The notes: generated by a model not told the origin, from the letters alone. Positions 36,272-45,598 are shown, numbered from the stretch's first letter. The stretch: 64,000 bases of DNA from Virgibacillus sp. MSJ-26 (GCF_018918075.1 NZ_JAHLPW010000010.1:1-64000); one strand, 5' to 3'. Translations and numbers: made by a program.

Positions 36272-37033
36272 ATGAAGAAGTATATTTTACCTGATATGAC
36301 GTGGCCTGAGATTAAAGAAGCGCTTAAGACTGCTTCGATTGCTATTGTTCCAGTAGGTGCACAGGAGCAACATGGTTATCACATTGCTGAAGGTTGTGAT
36401 TCTTACCGTGCCAAAGAATTTTCCGCCCTGTTAGCTGAAGAGTGTTTTCCTAAAGTGTTAGTCACACCTACTATTAATTTTGGAGTTTCCCCGCACCATA
36501 TGGATTTTCCGGGAACCATCACTCTTCGACCTGAAACGCTGATTGCCATTATGGAGGATGTAGTATCTAGCTTAAAACATCATGGGATTAAGAAATTTTT
36601 ATTTCTGAATGCCCATGGTGGGAATAGTGCACCTTTAGGAGTGGCTGCGGAGAAATTAGCTCGTCAATACGAAGTGGAAATAGCTCATACTAAATTTGTT
36701 GACGCGGCAAAGCAAACACTTCGGGAAGATATTGACTCAGAATATTTCGGACATGCCTGTGAGCGTGAGATTTCTGAATGCTTATACTTAGCACCAAGCA
36801 TTGTTAGAGAAGATTTAATTGAAGAGGGAGATATGAATCGCGATGCATTTGCTTTAAACTATATGAAAAGTGATTTTGTCAAAGTTGTTTACCAGTTTAA
36901 TGAAATTACGAATAATGGAAACATAGGTGATGGAAGAAAAGGAAGCTACGAACTCGGTGAGAAAATAATCCAAGAAGCCCTCACAAATTTAGCTGAATTT
37001 ATTGATGATTTTGTTGAAGCTAAAAGAGAATGA
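36272..37033 (+). CDS. Creatininase-family amidohydrolase
   Basis: A 253-residue metal-dependent amidohydrolase. Metal ligands are visible in VPVGAQEQHGYHI (Glu, His), in the GCDSYRA aspartate, and in LNAHGGNSA, with CEREISE near residue 165 supplying the last glutamate. The family includes creatininase, riboflavin-pathway ArfB and mycofactocin enzymes; no neighbour points to either cofactor pathway. I start at the ATG 36272 (MKKYILPDMTWPEI), where similarity to the family begins. An ATG at 36239 has no ribosome site. Adjacent to formamidase in divergent orientation. Confidence 0.85.
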   Translation: MKKYILPDMTWPEIKEALKTASIAIVPVGAQEQHGYHIAEGCDSYRAKEFSALLAEECFPKVLVTPTINFGVSPHHMDFPGTITLRPETLIAIMEDVVSSLKHHGIKKFLFLNAHGGNSAPLGVAAEKLARQYEVEIAHTKFVDAAKQTLREDIDSEYFGHACEREISECLYLAPSIVREDLIEEGDMNRDAFALNYMKSDFVKVVYQFNEITNNGNIGDGRKGSYELGEKIIQEALTNLAEFIDDFVEAKRE

Positions 37034-37060
37034 AAGTTAAGAAGAAGTAATATAAAAATG

Positions 37061-37104
37061 CCCATGTTGCATAAGGATATATAACTTTCCTAATACAATA
37101 TGGG
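37061..37104 (+). terminator. Hairpin after the creatininase-family gene
   Basis: CCCATGTTG pairs with CAATATGGG, with an inner AAGG/CCT pairing, and TTTT follows. It is about 28 bases past the stop and close to the end of the convergent Lrp gene. Confidence 0.6.
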
Positions 37105-37135
37105 TTTTCTATTGCCAACCAATTATTTAATAATA

Positions 37136-37585
37136 TTATAATTTATAACCGCCACGACTCTTAAATCGTTTCAGAATAACATTGCTCTCTACTCTTGTTA
37201 TCCCTTCAACAGCATATAATTCATTGTTAATAAACTCTTCAAGCATTTTAAAATCATTTACAAGTACATGCATATGGAGGGTGCTTGGCCCTGTCATTTG
37301 ATATATGCTAGCTACATTAGGGTTATTAGCTAGATTTCCCGCAACCTCTTGTAAGTTTTTCGGCTCAACATCTACTTCGAAAAAAGCTGACACTTTTTTA
37401 CCGAACTTTTCTGAGTTAACAGTGATTGTAAAATTCTCAATAACACCTTTTTCAATTAAGTTTTCAATTCGATCTTTAACAGCTACACGTGATAAACCGA
37501 CTTCTTCAGCTAATTCTACATATGATTTTCTACCGTCTTTGACAAGGCAATCAATAATTTTCTTGTCTGTCTCATCAAATTTCAT
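37136..37585 (-). CDS. Lrp/AsnC-family regulator (YwrC/ChrS-like)
   Basis: A 149-residue regulator with an N-terminal helix-turn-helix (about 4-50, SYVELAEEVGLSRVAVKDRI) and a C-terminal RAM ligand-binding domain. The start ATG 37585 follows GGAGGGG; a longer frame to 37615 has no such site. It is divergent from the two chromate-transporter genes, as ywrC is linked to ywrB-ywrA in Bacillus subtilis, where this regulator (ChrS) controls chromate efflux genes. By that parallel it probably represses the neighbouring pair. The two lie about 190 bp from each other's promoters. Confidence 0.85.
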   Translation of the reverse strand: MKFDETDKKIIDCLVKDGRKSYVELAEEVGLSRVAVKDRIENLIEKGVIENFTITVNSEKFGKKVSAFFEVDVEPKNLQEVAGNLANNPNVASIYQMTGPSTLHMHVLVNDFKMLEEFINNELYAVEGITRVESNVILKRFKSRGGYKL

Positions 37586-37775
37586 TCTTACCCCTCCAAA
37601 CTTATCCATAAACACAGTATACCATTTCCGCCATCTAATAAACGATATTTATATTGAAATTATTTATTGCATATACATTTAATTTACGTCTATAAACAAA
37701 ATGAAGGTTTTTATGATATATATTATCATTAATAAGCATAATCAGTTGATAACACATATATTTGCATGGCGTACT

Positions 37776-37804
37776 TTGACTTTTTTTACAAACTTTCGTA
37801 TGAT
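37776..37804 (+). promoter_or_regulatory. SigA promoter of the chromate transporter genes
   Basis: TTGACT (37776-37781) and TATGAT (37799-37804) with a 17-base spacer, about 25 bases before the ribosome site of the first gene. Confidence 0.65.
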
Positions 37805-37845
37805 AATATTATTTATTGGCGAGGCAAAAGGAGATGTTATCATAT

Positions 37846-38412
37846 ATGCATAAAAATTTATTCATGGCCTTTTTCCGGGCCGGAATGCTTGGCTACGGGG
37901 GAGGATTGTCAGCCATTCCTTTGATGCAAAAAGAAGTGGTCGAGAGATATCAATGGATGGACGATGATGAATTCTCCGATATTCTAGCGTTGGCTAACAC
38001 TTTACCTGGCCCCATTAATACTAAAATGTCAGGCTACATAGGTTGGAGATTAAAAGGGTTTTGGGGAATGTTAAACTGTATTATAGCTACAGTTGCACCA
38101 ACTGCATTCTTAATTATTTTATTATTAACAACTTTAAACGCGTATAAAGATAAGCCGTGGGTGCAAGGCATGTCGAAAGGCGTCCTCCCGATCGCTGGAG
38201 TGATGATCGGTGTTTTAGCTTGGGATTTCATTAAAAAGTCTAAGTTATTAATGGGATGGAACATGACGATAGTTTATCTAGTGTTAAGTTTGCTCCTGAT
38301 AGAATTAGTTGATATCCATCCAGCCATTGTCATTGTTGCCCTTATTTTATACGCTCTTTTATTTAAATCAAAAGAAGAAAGACAACAAAAGCAAAAACAG
38401 GAGGGTGAATGA
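37846..38412 (+). CDS. Chromate transporter, N-terminal-type half (YwrB-like)
   Basis: A 188-residue membrane protein with about six hydrophobic segments, one half of a split CHR-family transporter. Motifs AFFRAGMLGYGGGLSAIP near the N terminus and LANTLPGPINTKMSGYIGW (about 49-67) are CHR signatures. The start ATG 37846 follows AAGGAGATG; a TTG at 37816 lies before that site. The stop overlaps the start of the second half. The pair should work as a heterodimer exporting chromate or a similar oxyanion. Confidence 0.88.
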   Translation: MHKNLFMAFFRAGMLGYGGGLSAIPLMQKEVVERYQWMDDDEFSDILALANTLPGPINTKMSGYIGWRLKGFWGMLNCIIATVAPTAFLIILLLTTLNAYKDKPWVQGMSKGVLPIAGVMIGVLAWDFIKKSKLLMGWNMTIVYLVLSLLLIELVDIHPAIVIVALILYALLFKSKEERQQKQKQEGE

Positions 38413-38951
38413 TGTTAACCACGTATTGGCAAATTTTTTATTCTAATTTCATTGCTAATATATTAGGTTACGGCGGTGGACCAGCAACCATCCCTCTTCT
38501 TCAACGTGAAGTTGTCGATGAGTATGGTTGGTTTAGTAACCAAGAATTCAGTGAAATGGTTGCTTTAGGAAATGGATTGCCTGGACCGATTGCCACAAAG
38601 ATGGCTGCCTATATTGGCTATGATCAAGGTGGCATCATTGGCTCTATTATTGGTGTTTTCGCTTCTGTTGCACCTACAATCGTAATGCTTATTGTTCTAT
38701 TAGGGATCTTACTTAAATTCAAAGATTCACCACGAGTGAAAAAGCTAACGCAAATTATTCGCCCTACAATTGCTATATTACTCGGTGTTATGACTTATGA
38801 ATTCTTTTTTGATTCATATATCGATGTTGGAATCATTCATACCGTTCTTCTGATTGTTGCTGGTTATTTCTTTTTAGAAATCAAACGAGTCAGTCCTGCA
38901 TATGTTGTATTAGGAGCTCTTATTTATGGAGCCGTATTTTTAGGTGGATAG
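38412..38951 (+). CDS. Chromate transporter, C-terminal-type half (YwrA-like)
   Basis: A 179-residue membrane protein, second half of the split CHR transporter. It repeats the pattern of its partner: NILGYGGGPATIPLLQREVV and GNGLPGPIATKMAAYIGY, with six hydrophobic segments. Its ATG overlaps the first gene's TGA (TGATG), after GGAGGG, so translation is coupled. An ATG one codon earlier is also possible. Small paired CHR proteins in Bacillus subtilis are both required for chromate efflux. Confidence 0.88.
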   Translation: MLTTYWQIFYSNFIANILGYGGGPATIPLLQREVVDEYGWFSNQEFSEMVALGNGLPGPIATKMAAYIGYDQGGIIGSIIGVFASVAPTIVMLIVLLGILLKFKDSPRVKKLTQIIRPTIAILLGVMTYEFFFDSYIDVGIIHTVLLIVAGYFFLEIKRVSPAYVVLGALIYGAVFLGG

Positions 38952-39241
38952 AGAGAGCAATCTGAGTAACTCCTCTATCCTTTATTATTGAAAAAAGCAT
39001 ATACATATTTAATGCAAGATTAAATCAACAGATTTATATTGAGATTCTAATTAAATCATTGTCGAATCACCACAAAAACTTTCTTCTAACAGCTTATTCC
39101 CCAGGAAATAATCGAATCGTTGGTCAAATTCTCACCACTTTTACTTGCTTTACATTATGAATTCATTTTCTCCCTATAAAATCAATAAATAGATAAACTT
39201 CGGGTATGCTAACTATTGCTACTTTTAAAGGAGTTTTGTTA

Positions 39242-40330
39242 ATGGCAAATAAAATATTTTTTGGGCTAACAGCTATAGGCTTACCTATAGCTATAATTGG
39301 TGCAATGATGGATTGGTCGCCTGTTCTTATGTTTACTATTTATTCTTTAACTATCATTGCATTAGCGGGATTAATCGGAAAATCAACGGAGAGGTTAGCA
39401 ATTGTCTTAGGGCCACGAATTGGTGGGTTACTTAATGCGACATTTGGTAATGCTGTTGAACTGATTATCTCTATTTTCGCATTGAAATCGGGGTTGATTG
39501 GCATTGTACTCGCCTCTTTAACTGGATCTATATTGGGTAATTTACTTTTAGTTGGTGGGTTTTCATTCTTTATTGGTGGGCTAAAATACAAGCGGCAAAC
39601 GTTTAATATTAATAATGCTATGCATAATGCTGGATTACTGATATTCTCAATCATATTAGCTTTTATCATTCCTAAGGTGTTCACTTTATCAATGGATGAA
39701 AGTCAAACAATGTTCCTCAGTGTAGGTGTGTCCATTACACTTATTATACTTTACTTAGCCGCTTTGTTCTTCAAATTATTTACACATCGAGGACTTTTTC
39801 AAAGTAAAGAAAAAATACATCCTGAAGAAATAAAATCCAATCAATCGACAGAAGTCGTTGAAGAAGAACCTGAATGGAGTAAAGGCAGAGCCATGACCAT
39901 CTTGGCGCTAGCAACTCTGGCTGTTGCTTTCATCTCAGACCATCTCGTTGATACATTTACCGTTGTCGGTGAAACATTTGGCTGGTCAGAATTATTCATC
40001 GGAGTAATTATCGTTGCCTTCGTTGGTAACGCTGCTGAACACGCCTCAGCTGTTTTTCTAGCCTATAAAAATAAAATGGACGTGGCGGTAGAGATTGCTG
40101 TCGGATCTACCCTACAAGTCGCAATGTTTGTTGCCCCCATTCTAGTTGTAATATCGATGTTTTTTCCTATCTCAATGCCACTCATCTTTACATGGCCAGA
40201 GTTAATTAGTATGATTACTGCTGTTTTATTAATCATTATGTTATCAGTTGATGGCGAATCAAACTGGTTTGACGGTTTAGCTTTATTAGGTGGATACGTT
40301 ATTATGGCGATAGGTTTCTTTTTGATTTAG
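39242..40330 (+). CDS. Calcium/proton antiporter (CAX family)
   Basis: A 362-residue Ca2+/cation antiporter with two repeated halves. The alpha-1 repeat GGLLNATFGNAVELIISIFAL and the alpha-2 repeat IIVAFVGNAAEHASAVFLAY each carry the glycine-asparagine-glutamate core typical of CAX exchangers. About eleven hydrophobic segments are present, with an acidic loop (about 195-215) between the halves. ATG 39242 is 8 bases after AAAGGAG; an upstream ATG at 39206 lies before the site. It exports calcium in exchange for protons. The gap 38952-39241 holds nothing notable. Confidence 0.9.
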   Translation: MANKIFFGLTAIGLPIAIIGAMMDWSPVLMFTIYSLTIIALAGLIGKSTERLAIVLGPRIGGLLNATFGNAVELIISIFALKSGLIGIVLASLTGSILGNLLLVGGFSFFIGGLKYKRQTFNINNAMHNAGLLIFSIILAFIIPKVFTLSMDESQTMFLSVGVSITLIILYLAALFFKLFTHRGLFQSKEKIHPEEIKSNQSTEVVEEEPEWSKGRAMTILALATLAVAFISDHLVDTFTVVGETFGWSELFIGVIIVAFVGNAAEHASAVFLAYKNKMDVAVEIAVGSTLQVAMFVAPILVVISMFFPISMPLIFTWPELISMITAVLLIIMLSVDGESNWFDGLALLGGYVIMAIGFFLI

Positions 40331-40339
40331 AAAGCATAT

Positions 40340-40957
40340 TTATTTTTGACAGACAACAATTCCAATTGGAAAGTTTGTATCTTTAGCAAATTCCTCAGGC
40401 ACAATTAGAGCCCCGGCTTGGTAATAATAGTTCGCTGACTCGTATCTAGTAAATAATGCTTTAAATTGTTTTTTAGTAAGTTGATGAATATGAAATGGAT
40501 TACCACAAGGCTTGCCACGACCCTGACCAAATGGTGTCGATAAAATCAAAGAGCCACCTGGTTTCAGCATGTCATAAATATTTTTTAAAAATTGTTCTTC
40601 TTCCTTTATGTGTTCAAGCGTTTCAAAACTAACAATAGAGTCGAATTGTCCTAAGTGTTGTGGGAGGTTGTCGCTCACTACATCCTCCTCTATAAATATA
40701 GATTTCGGATGATAGTAACTGTACCGTGCATAGTCTAAAGCCTCTCTACTATTATCTATACCAATGACTTCATTAATTTGGTTCCTGCAACGCTTTGCTA
40801 TAATGTGGGTGCCATATCCAGATCCACAAGCTAAATCAAGAACGCGTCCTTTGACATACAGATTCGCAAAGTGATATCTGGCAAGATGTTCAATAAGCAT
40901 ATAATCTGTAACGTCCATTTTCTCTGGTATGACTCTTTCTCCTGTGTCTTTTAACAA
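40340..40957 (-). CDS. Class I SAM-dependent methyltransferase
   Basis: A protein of about 205 residues with the SAM-binding motif I VLDLACGSGYGT (about 41-52), the acidic residue of motif II in GIDNSREAL, and FDSIVSFETLEHI (motif IV region). The start I favour is the TTG at 40957, six bases after GAGGTG; a GTG at 40966 overlaps that site. The C-terminal third is basic and rich in aromatic residues. It is convergent with the antiporter gene and probably monocistronic. The substrate is unknown. Confidence 0.82.
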   Translation of the reverse strand: MLKDTGERVIPEKMDVTDYMLIEHLARYHFANLYVKGRVLDLACGSGYGTHIIAKRCRNQINEVIGIDNSREALDYARYSYYHPKSIFIEEDVVSDNLPQHLGQFDSIVSFETLEHIKEEEQFLKNIYDMLKPGGSLILSTPFGQGRGKPCGNPFHIHQLTKKQFKALFTRYESANYYYQAGALIVPEEFAKDTNFPIGIVVCQK

Positions 40958-41037
40958 CTGATTCACCTCAAATATAGAAAAATAACACTTATGTCAAAAA
41001 GCGCATGCTTGTTACTAAATGTCTATTTTAAAAGTTC

Positions 41038-42018
41038 TTATATATCGATTTCTTCACCAAATCCTCGGCTTTTCGCTAATTTATAAACTCCTTGGGCTAA
41101 TGCTTGATCAAAATAAGCGCTCCCTACTGATTTAAAAAATGTTATTTCCTGATTATTTTCCCGCTTAAATGTACTTCCATCGACTTCATAAAGTTCAGCA
41201 TAGATATCTGCAAAGCGCCAGTTACCTAGTTCGGTTGCGTGAATCAGTTCCCCAGCTTCCTCCTTGACACCTTTTATATCATCAACTATTATCTTATCTG
41301 CTTTTTGAATTGTCGTAAGATCAACTTCTCGCATTGTCGGTAGAAAAGATCCAACCCCATTAATATGTGTTCCTTCTTGTAATCGAGTTCCGTCAAACAC
41401 AGGATCCTTTGAACGCGTTGCACAACAAATAATATCTGCTGTTTCAACAATCTGATTAACATCACTGGAAATATTTATCTCACAAGTCACACCGAATTTA
41501 ATTAACTTTTCTTTAAATTGGAAAGCTTTTTCTCGTGTTCGATTAAATAGATTGATCGTACTAAGCGACCGTACTTCCAATACACCAAGCACTTGCTCAA
41601 AAGCCATGGCACCTGTTCCGATTACAGCCAATTCACTGGATTCCTGACGAGCAAATACTTCAGAAGCAACACCACTTAAGGCTCCGGTTCTTAATCTAGT
41701 AAGATATGATGCATTCATTAAACATAGATGTTCACCAGTTTCAGCATCACTCAAGAGTAGCACACCTTGAGTTGTTGCTTTTCCAAACTGAGGATTTTTG
41801 GGGAAAATGGTTACGACTTTCACAGACGCCTTATCCTCATGCAAATTGGCACTCGGCATATATAACGCTGAGCCTTCCTGCTCTGGAAAATTAATAACGG
41901 TTCGCTCAGGATTTAGTATCAATTTTTCTTTTTTAGCTTTCATTCCTTTTTTAAGATCTGATATAGCATCTTTCATAATATAATTTTCCATCATGTCTTG
42001 TTCAGATATAACAAGCAT
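41038..42018 (-). CDS. Ornithine cyclodeaminase / mu-crystallin family enzyme
   Basis: A 326-residue NAD(P)-dependent enzyme. The Rossmann motif VIGTGAMAFEQV (about 121-132) and the substrate region RTGALSGVASEVFA (about 100-113) are typical of the family, which includes ornithine cyclodeaminase, alanine dehydrogenase and ketimine reductases. ATG 42018 has AAGGAGG 9 bases upstream; the frame runs up to 42069 without such a site. The exact reaction cannot be read from the sequence. No gene for an opine, siderophore or ornithine pathway is adjacent. Confidence 0.85.
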   Translation of the reverse strand: MLVISEQDMMENYIMKDAISDLKKGMKAKKEKLILNPERTVINFPEQEGSALYMPSANLHEDKASVKVVTIFPKNPQFGKATTQGVLLLSDAETGEHLCLMNASYLTRLRTGALSGVASEVFARQESSELAVIGTGAMAFEQVLGVLEVRSLSTINLFNRTREKAFQFKEKLIKFGVTCEINISSDVNQIVETADIICCATRSKDPVFDGTRLQEGTHINGVGSFLPTMREVDLTTIQKADKIIVDDIKGVKEEAGELIHATELGNWRFADIYAELYEVDGSTFKRENNQEITFFKSVGSAYFDQALAQGVYKLAKSRGFGEEIDI

Positions 42019-42416
42019 TGCCTCATCCTCCTTATTCAGCTTATGTAAAGCTACTTTAAAATTATTCACTACTAGCTAATTTTTCCCGCTGACTCTTATG
42101 TTCATGAGTTCTCTTAATAGTATAATAGCAAAAATTTAAAACTACATAAAATTTACGACTTGTCCTCAGAGTTCAGACCAAAGAAAGTTTTCGCTTTATC
42201 ATTGATCTTAATAAGGCTATTGTGCAGTTTGTACAATAGGGTTAGAGTCTATGTGTATCGCGTTTGGGTGGCTCTATTTTATTTAAGTAAACCGGCATTG
42301 CCTTATTTGACTATCGTTTCAGCAAACAAAACTTTCCAGCAAGCTGTATAAAAAAAATCGGCCAAGTCTTAATCCACTCAGAACCCGCCTATCAAAAGAA
42401 TGTGTAGGATTTTGTA

Positions 42417-42690
42417 TTATGAGAGAGGCTCTCTCATTGCTATAAATACCGGTTTCGAGCTTTTTATATATCGTGAGAGTGTATCTCACGTTGTATAAAT
42501 ATCAGATTTGGTGTTTTCGCATCACGGGTGTTTCTCATGTTGTATTAATAGCAGGCTTAGTGTTTTCGCATCGTGAGGGAGCTTATCATGTTGTATAAAT
42601 ACCGAATCCGGGGTATTTCGCATCGTGAGGGTGTTTCTCATGTTGTATTAATAGCAGATTCGGTGTTTTCGCATCGTGAGGGTACTACTC
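42417..42690. repeat. About 51-bp tandem repeat array, six units
   Basis: TCGTGAG-like unit starts are at about 42417, 42471, 42522, 42571, 42623 and 42674, giving periods of 49-54 bases. Each unit carries TCGTGAGGGTG, TCTCATGTTGTAT and GTGTTTTCGCA blocks. The reverse complement of the array at 8266-8468 aligns with these units. No supported ORF lies in the gap 42019-42773; a 63-codon frame at 42160-42351 has no ribosome site or family. Confidence 0.8.
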
Positions 42691-42773
42691 GCGCCCGATA
42701 AAAAGTAATTCATCAATATCTTATCGATACAGGTGGTTATCTTAAGACATTAGTAATATAAAATAACAAAAAA

Positions 42774-42800
42774 TGCGCTGTCTCTTCATGAGATAGCGCA
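42774..42800 (-). terminator. Terminator of the YeiH-like exporter gene
   Basis: TGCGCTgTCTC and GAGAtAGCGCA form an 11-bp stem with a 5-base loop, followed on the minus strand by TTTTTTGTTATTTT. It is five bases after the stop. Confidence 0.88.
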
Positions 42801-42805
42801 CTTTT

Positions 42806-44017
42806 TTAAACCGTCACCAAATGACCGAATAAACTAATAAGCGTAAAACTAACTAAACCAATAGAGAGAGCTGCAATCAACCCAATATAAAATGGCTTCA
42901 TCCCTAATCCTTTAAATTGACTTAAATCAGTGGTCAACCCAACCCCTGCCATTGCTATACCAAGCATATAAGTCGTACCGAAAGAACTGCTTGATTCATA
43001 GAAACTTTGCCATGCATCCGCTGTTAAAAACCCAAACGCTGCTCCACTATTAGTAAGTGTCATATCACCAACGGTCCTTACTAAGGCAAGCAATAAAAAG
43101 CCAATTACAAATAAAGGAACAAGTTTATACCATTTCGGTAAACGTGAAGATTCGCTTACCTCGCCCCCGCTATCTAAGTCTAATTGAGCCCCTTCAGCCA
43201 TTGTTGCTCGTTGTGAATTTCTAAAGAAAAGCAGAGGTACGATTGGAATAACAGCTATAATAAATAAATTCCTTGTCAATTTCGTCACCATGGCGACATC
43301 GACTGCTTTTTCCATTTGGAACATTTGATCATAAATTAAAGCTGACCCTGTCACTTGCGCGGTATCATGAATCGCAGTTCCAAGAAATAATCCCGCTTTA
43401 ATTGGATCTTCAGCAAAAAAGAAATGAGCCAAATAAGGATAAAATAACATGCCAACCAAGCCAAAAATAGTAATATTAGCAACCGCGTAAGAAATTTCAT
43501 TCTCTTTCGCTTCAATCACAGGTGACGTGGCCATGATCGCTGTCACGCCGCAAATCCCCGTCCCACAAGCGATTAAAGTTCCTAGTCTTTCAGATTGCTG
43601 TAGCTTTTTAGTAAAGTATAATGTAACTGCCAACCCACAACTAATACAGATAACAATTAAAGGAACACCCCAGGCTCCTAGTTTAAGTGCTTCCACCAAA
43701 CTTAACCGTAATCCAAGTAAAATAATCCCTAATCTTAAAGCATATTTTACCGAAAGAGCCGTACCTTCTTTAAAAATAAGATGTAAACCTACTGTATTTC
43801 GAATTAAAATCCCAAGAATAATGGCAACAAATATACCTGAAACGGGACTTGCACTGCCTTCAGGTAAAAAATTCAATTTAATGAGTAAAGCGCCGATCAA
43901 CTCTGCCCCATATATCCCTGCCATCATAACTAAAAAACAAACTATAATTCCTGGTAACATCGAACCTATGTATGATCGACTGGGGGATTGAGCCAATTTA
44001 TCCAAATAATCTTTCAT
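42806..44017 (-). CDS. YeiH-family (UPF0324) putative sulfate exporter
   Basis: A 403-residue membrane protein with about ten hydrophobic segments. ILLGLRLSLVEALKLG, ACGTGICGVTAIMATSPVI (about 151-169) and HDTAQVTGSALIY are signature stretches of the YeiH/UPF0324 family, annotated as putative sulfate exporters on limited evidence. The start ATG has GGAG 11 bases upstream. It is monocistronic with its own terminator. No sulfur-assimilation gene is adjacent, so the substrate remains open. Confidence 0.85.
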   Translation of the reverse strand: MKDYLDKLAQSPSRSYIGSMLPGIIVCFLVMMAGIYGAELIGALLIKLNFLPEGSASPVSGIFVAIILGILIRNTVGLHLIFKEGTALSVKYALRLGIILLGLRLSLVEALKLGAWGVPLIVICISCGLAVTLYFTKKLQQSERLGTLIACGTGICGVTAIMATSPVIEAKENEISYAVANITIFGLVGMLFYPYLAHFFFAEDPIKAGLFLGTAIHDTAQVTGSALIYDQMFQMEKAVDVAMVTKLTRNLFIIAVIPIVPLLFFRNSQRATMAEGAQLDLDSGGEVSESSRLPKWYKLVPLFVIGFLLLALVRTVGDMTLTNSGAAFGFLTADAWQSFYESSSSFGTTYMLGIAMAGVGLTTDLSQFKGLGMKPFYIGLIAALSIGLVSFTLISLFGHLVTV

Positions 44018-44101
44018 GTTCCACTGTTCTCCTTTATTGATTTTTCAGCAATAATATAACTTTACCATACATTCACTTTACTGAGTAGGAAGATTGAAAA
44101 G

Positions 44102-44394
44102 GAACAAAAGTGCAAACGTCCGATTAGCAACATACAAGTTGGAGAAGGCCTGACGAGATAAAGGAGACGTGAAAAGCGAAGCGATTCAAAGTCGACTTAT
44201 CGTAGGAAGGCATTCGAAACTTGGGGCTGCGATTACTCGCCCCACCAAAAAGCATTGATAGTTTCTGGGCGCTTGCGCTGGACGATCAAAAGCTGAAGCG
44301 CCCGATTAGCCTCAGGCAGGCTGGGTGCTGAAGCTAGACGTGGCCAATTTTAGTATAATGTTATCCACAGGGGTTTTAATGTTATAGTTTCCCA
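44102..44394. repeat. Composite dispersed repeat, copy 3
   Basis: A long imperfect hairpin arm (CAAGTTGGAGAAGGCCTGAC) pairs with a second arm (GTAGGAAGGCATTCGAAACTTG), followed by GGGCGCTTGCGCTGGACGA, AAAAGCTGAAGCGCCCGATT and the tail GTGGCCAATTTTAGTATAATG ending in TTATAGTTTCCC. The hairpin unit matches the 148-bp units at 55853-56222, and the tail matches 19207-19262 inverted. Non-coding. Confidence 0.75.
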
Positions 44395-44402
44395 AAACTA
44401 CA

Positions 44403-44448
44403 AAAAAGCCGTTTAGTTTCCAGTAAATCTGAAAACCAAACGACTTTT
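44403..44448 (-). terminator. Terminator of the zinc-ribbon membrane protein gene
   Basis: AAAAAAGCCGTTTAGTTTTC-like and GAAAACCAAACGACTTTT arms form a ~16-bp stem with two mismatches, followed on the minus strand by TTTTTTG. It is 22 bases after the stop. Confidence 0.75.
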
Positions 44449-44469
44449 CATTGATGTAGCTTATGAAAT

Positions 44470-45408
44470 TTAGAGATAATAAAATATATCCTCTAAGTCA
44501 TCTAATAGTCCACCTACAGCTGAATCTGCTAAAATAGTAAACAAAATAATGAAACCAACTGCTACAGCTACAGTATAAATAAGATAACCATAAAACGGAT
44601 CAAGCGACTTTGATTTTCTAGTTAATAGACTACTAATCAAGTAGAGTGGGGTCGTTGTAATCGCAAGTCCAAATACAATTGCTATTAAAATCATCCCGAT
44701 TAGATTCGCTTTAACTAGTAATAAAATGAATGCAGCGGCTGCAACAATCGTAGTAAGGGACAGATGGCCCCCATAAACGCTGATTATTTCCTTAAACGAA
44801 TACTCTGAACCGAATAATTTGTTTATTCCAAAGAGAATAGCTATTACCAACACAATAAATATAGCTGTGAAAAACAAAGTGTTACCAAAGATTGGAAAGA
44901 ATGGCACGCTCGGACTAAAGCTACCCATTGTGGCCGACATAAAGTTTCTAAAAAGAAAATAAGTGCTTAACGAAAATAAGAATAACATGGCTACAATATT
45001 TATGATGCCATTAGTAAATTCGTTACCACGTTCTGCAAATATATGTGATGGTTGCTTTAAATAATATGTAAAATAAGACCAAAATTCTTTTGATGTTTCT
45101 TTCATTTTTTCAACCGTGTCATTTTCCGATTGAGCATTTTGTGAAGCAGTTGAGCTTGAGTTTTGTACTGTTGTTTCTCTCTGTGCAGTCGTTGCGGCAA
45201 TTTCATCCTGTTCAGATGTTTGAGGTTGAGAGCCTTGATTTTCTTCATCACTTGCTTGCTGACTAACTGATTGATTAATGCCATCAGCCTTTTCACTTTT
45301 GTCGCTTTCACTCGATTGAGCAGTAGCTTTATCTTCTAGAGGACTGCCACATTTGCCACAAAACTTTCCGTCTTCTTGTTCAAATCCACATTGATTACAT
45401 TTTTTCAT
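44470..45408 (-). CDS. Zinc-ribbon membrane protein, Yip1-like
   Basis: A 312-residue protein. The N terminus is a zinc ribbon (CNQCG at residues 4-8 and CGKCG at about 17-21), followed by a ~90-residue polar linker rich in Gln, Ser and Glu. The C-terminal ~190 residues hold five or six hydrophobic segments with the layout of Yip1-type proteins (HIFAERGNEFTNGI leading into the first). The ATG 45408 has GGAG 8 bases upstream; the frame extends to 45495 without a better site. The function is unknown, and similar proteins are common in Bacillaceae. Confidence 0.75.
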   Translation of the reverse strand: MKKCNQCGFEQEDGKFCGKCGSPLEDKATAQSSESDKSEKADGINQSVSQQASDEENQGSQPQTSEQDEIAATTAQRETTVQNSSSTASQNAQSENDTVEKMKETSKEFWSYFTYYLKQPSHIFAERGNEFTNGIINIVAMLFLFSLSTYFLFRNFMSATMGSFSPSVPFFPIFGNTLFFTAIFIVLVIAILFGINKLFGSEYSFKEIISVYGGHLSLTTIVAAAAFILLLVKANLIGMILIAIVFGLAITTTPLYLISSLLTRKSKSLDPFYGYLIYTVAVAVGFIILFTILADSAVGGLLDDLEDIFYYL

Positions 45409-45548
45409 CCACTTTACTCCAATCCACGTAATATTTTTATACTTCTTTCTCCTATGATTTTTTAAATTCAGGACTAATGACTCATATTTTATCACTATAA
45501 AGATTGTCTGTCACTACGTATTACAAAGTTTTCAAATATTTCATTATT

Positions 45549-45579
45549 AAAAGGAGTCAATTGGGGATAGACTCCTTTT
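45549..45579 (-). terminator. Terminator of the BCCT transporter gene
   Basis: AAAAGGAGTC and GACTCCTTTT form a 10-bp stem with an 11-base loop, followed on the minus strand by TTAATAATG. It is about 20 bases after the stop. Confidence 0.8.
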
Positions 45580-45598
45580 AATATAAGTGCAGTTAATA

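Noticed and set aside
42160-42351. A 63-codon plus-strand frame upstream of the tandem repeat array
   Set aside because: No ribosome site and no recognisable domain; it borders a non-coding array.
42417-42690. The repeat array considered as a CRISPR
   Set aside because: Units are contiguous ~51-bp tandem repeats with no unique spacers, and no cas genes are present.
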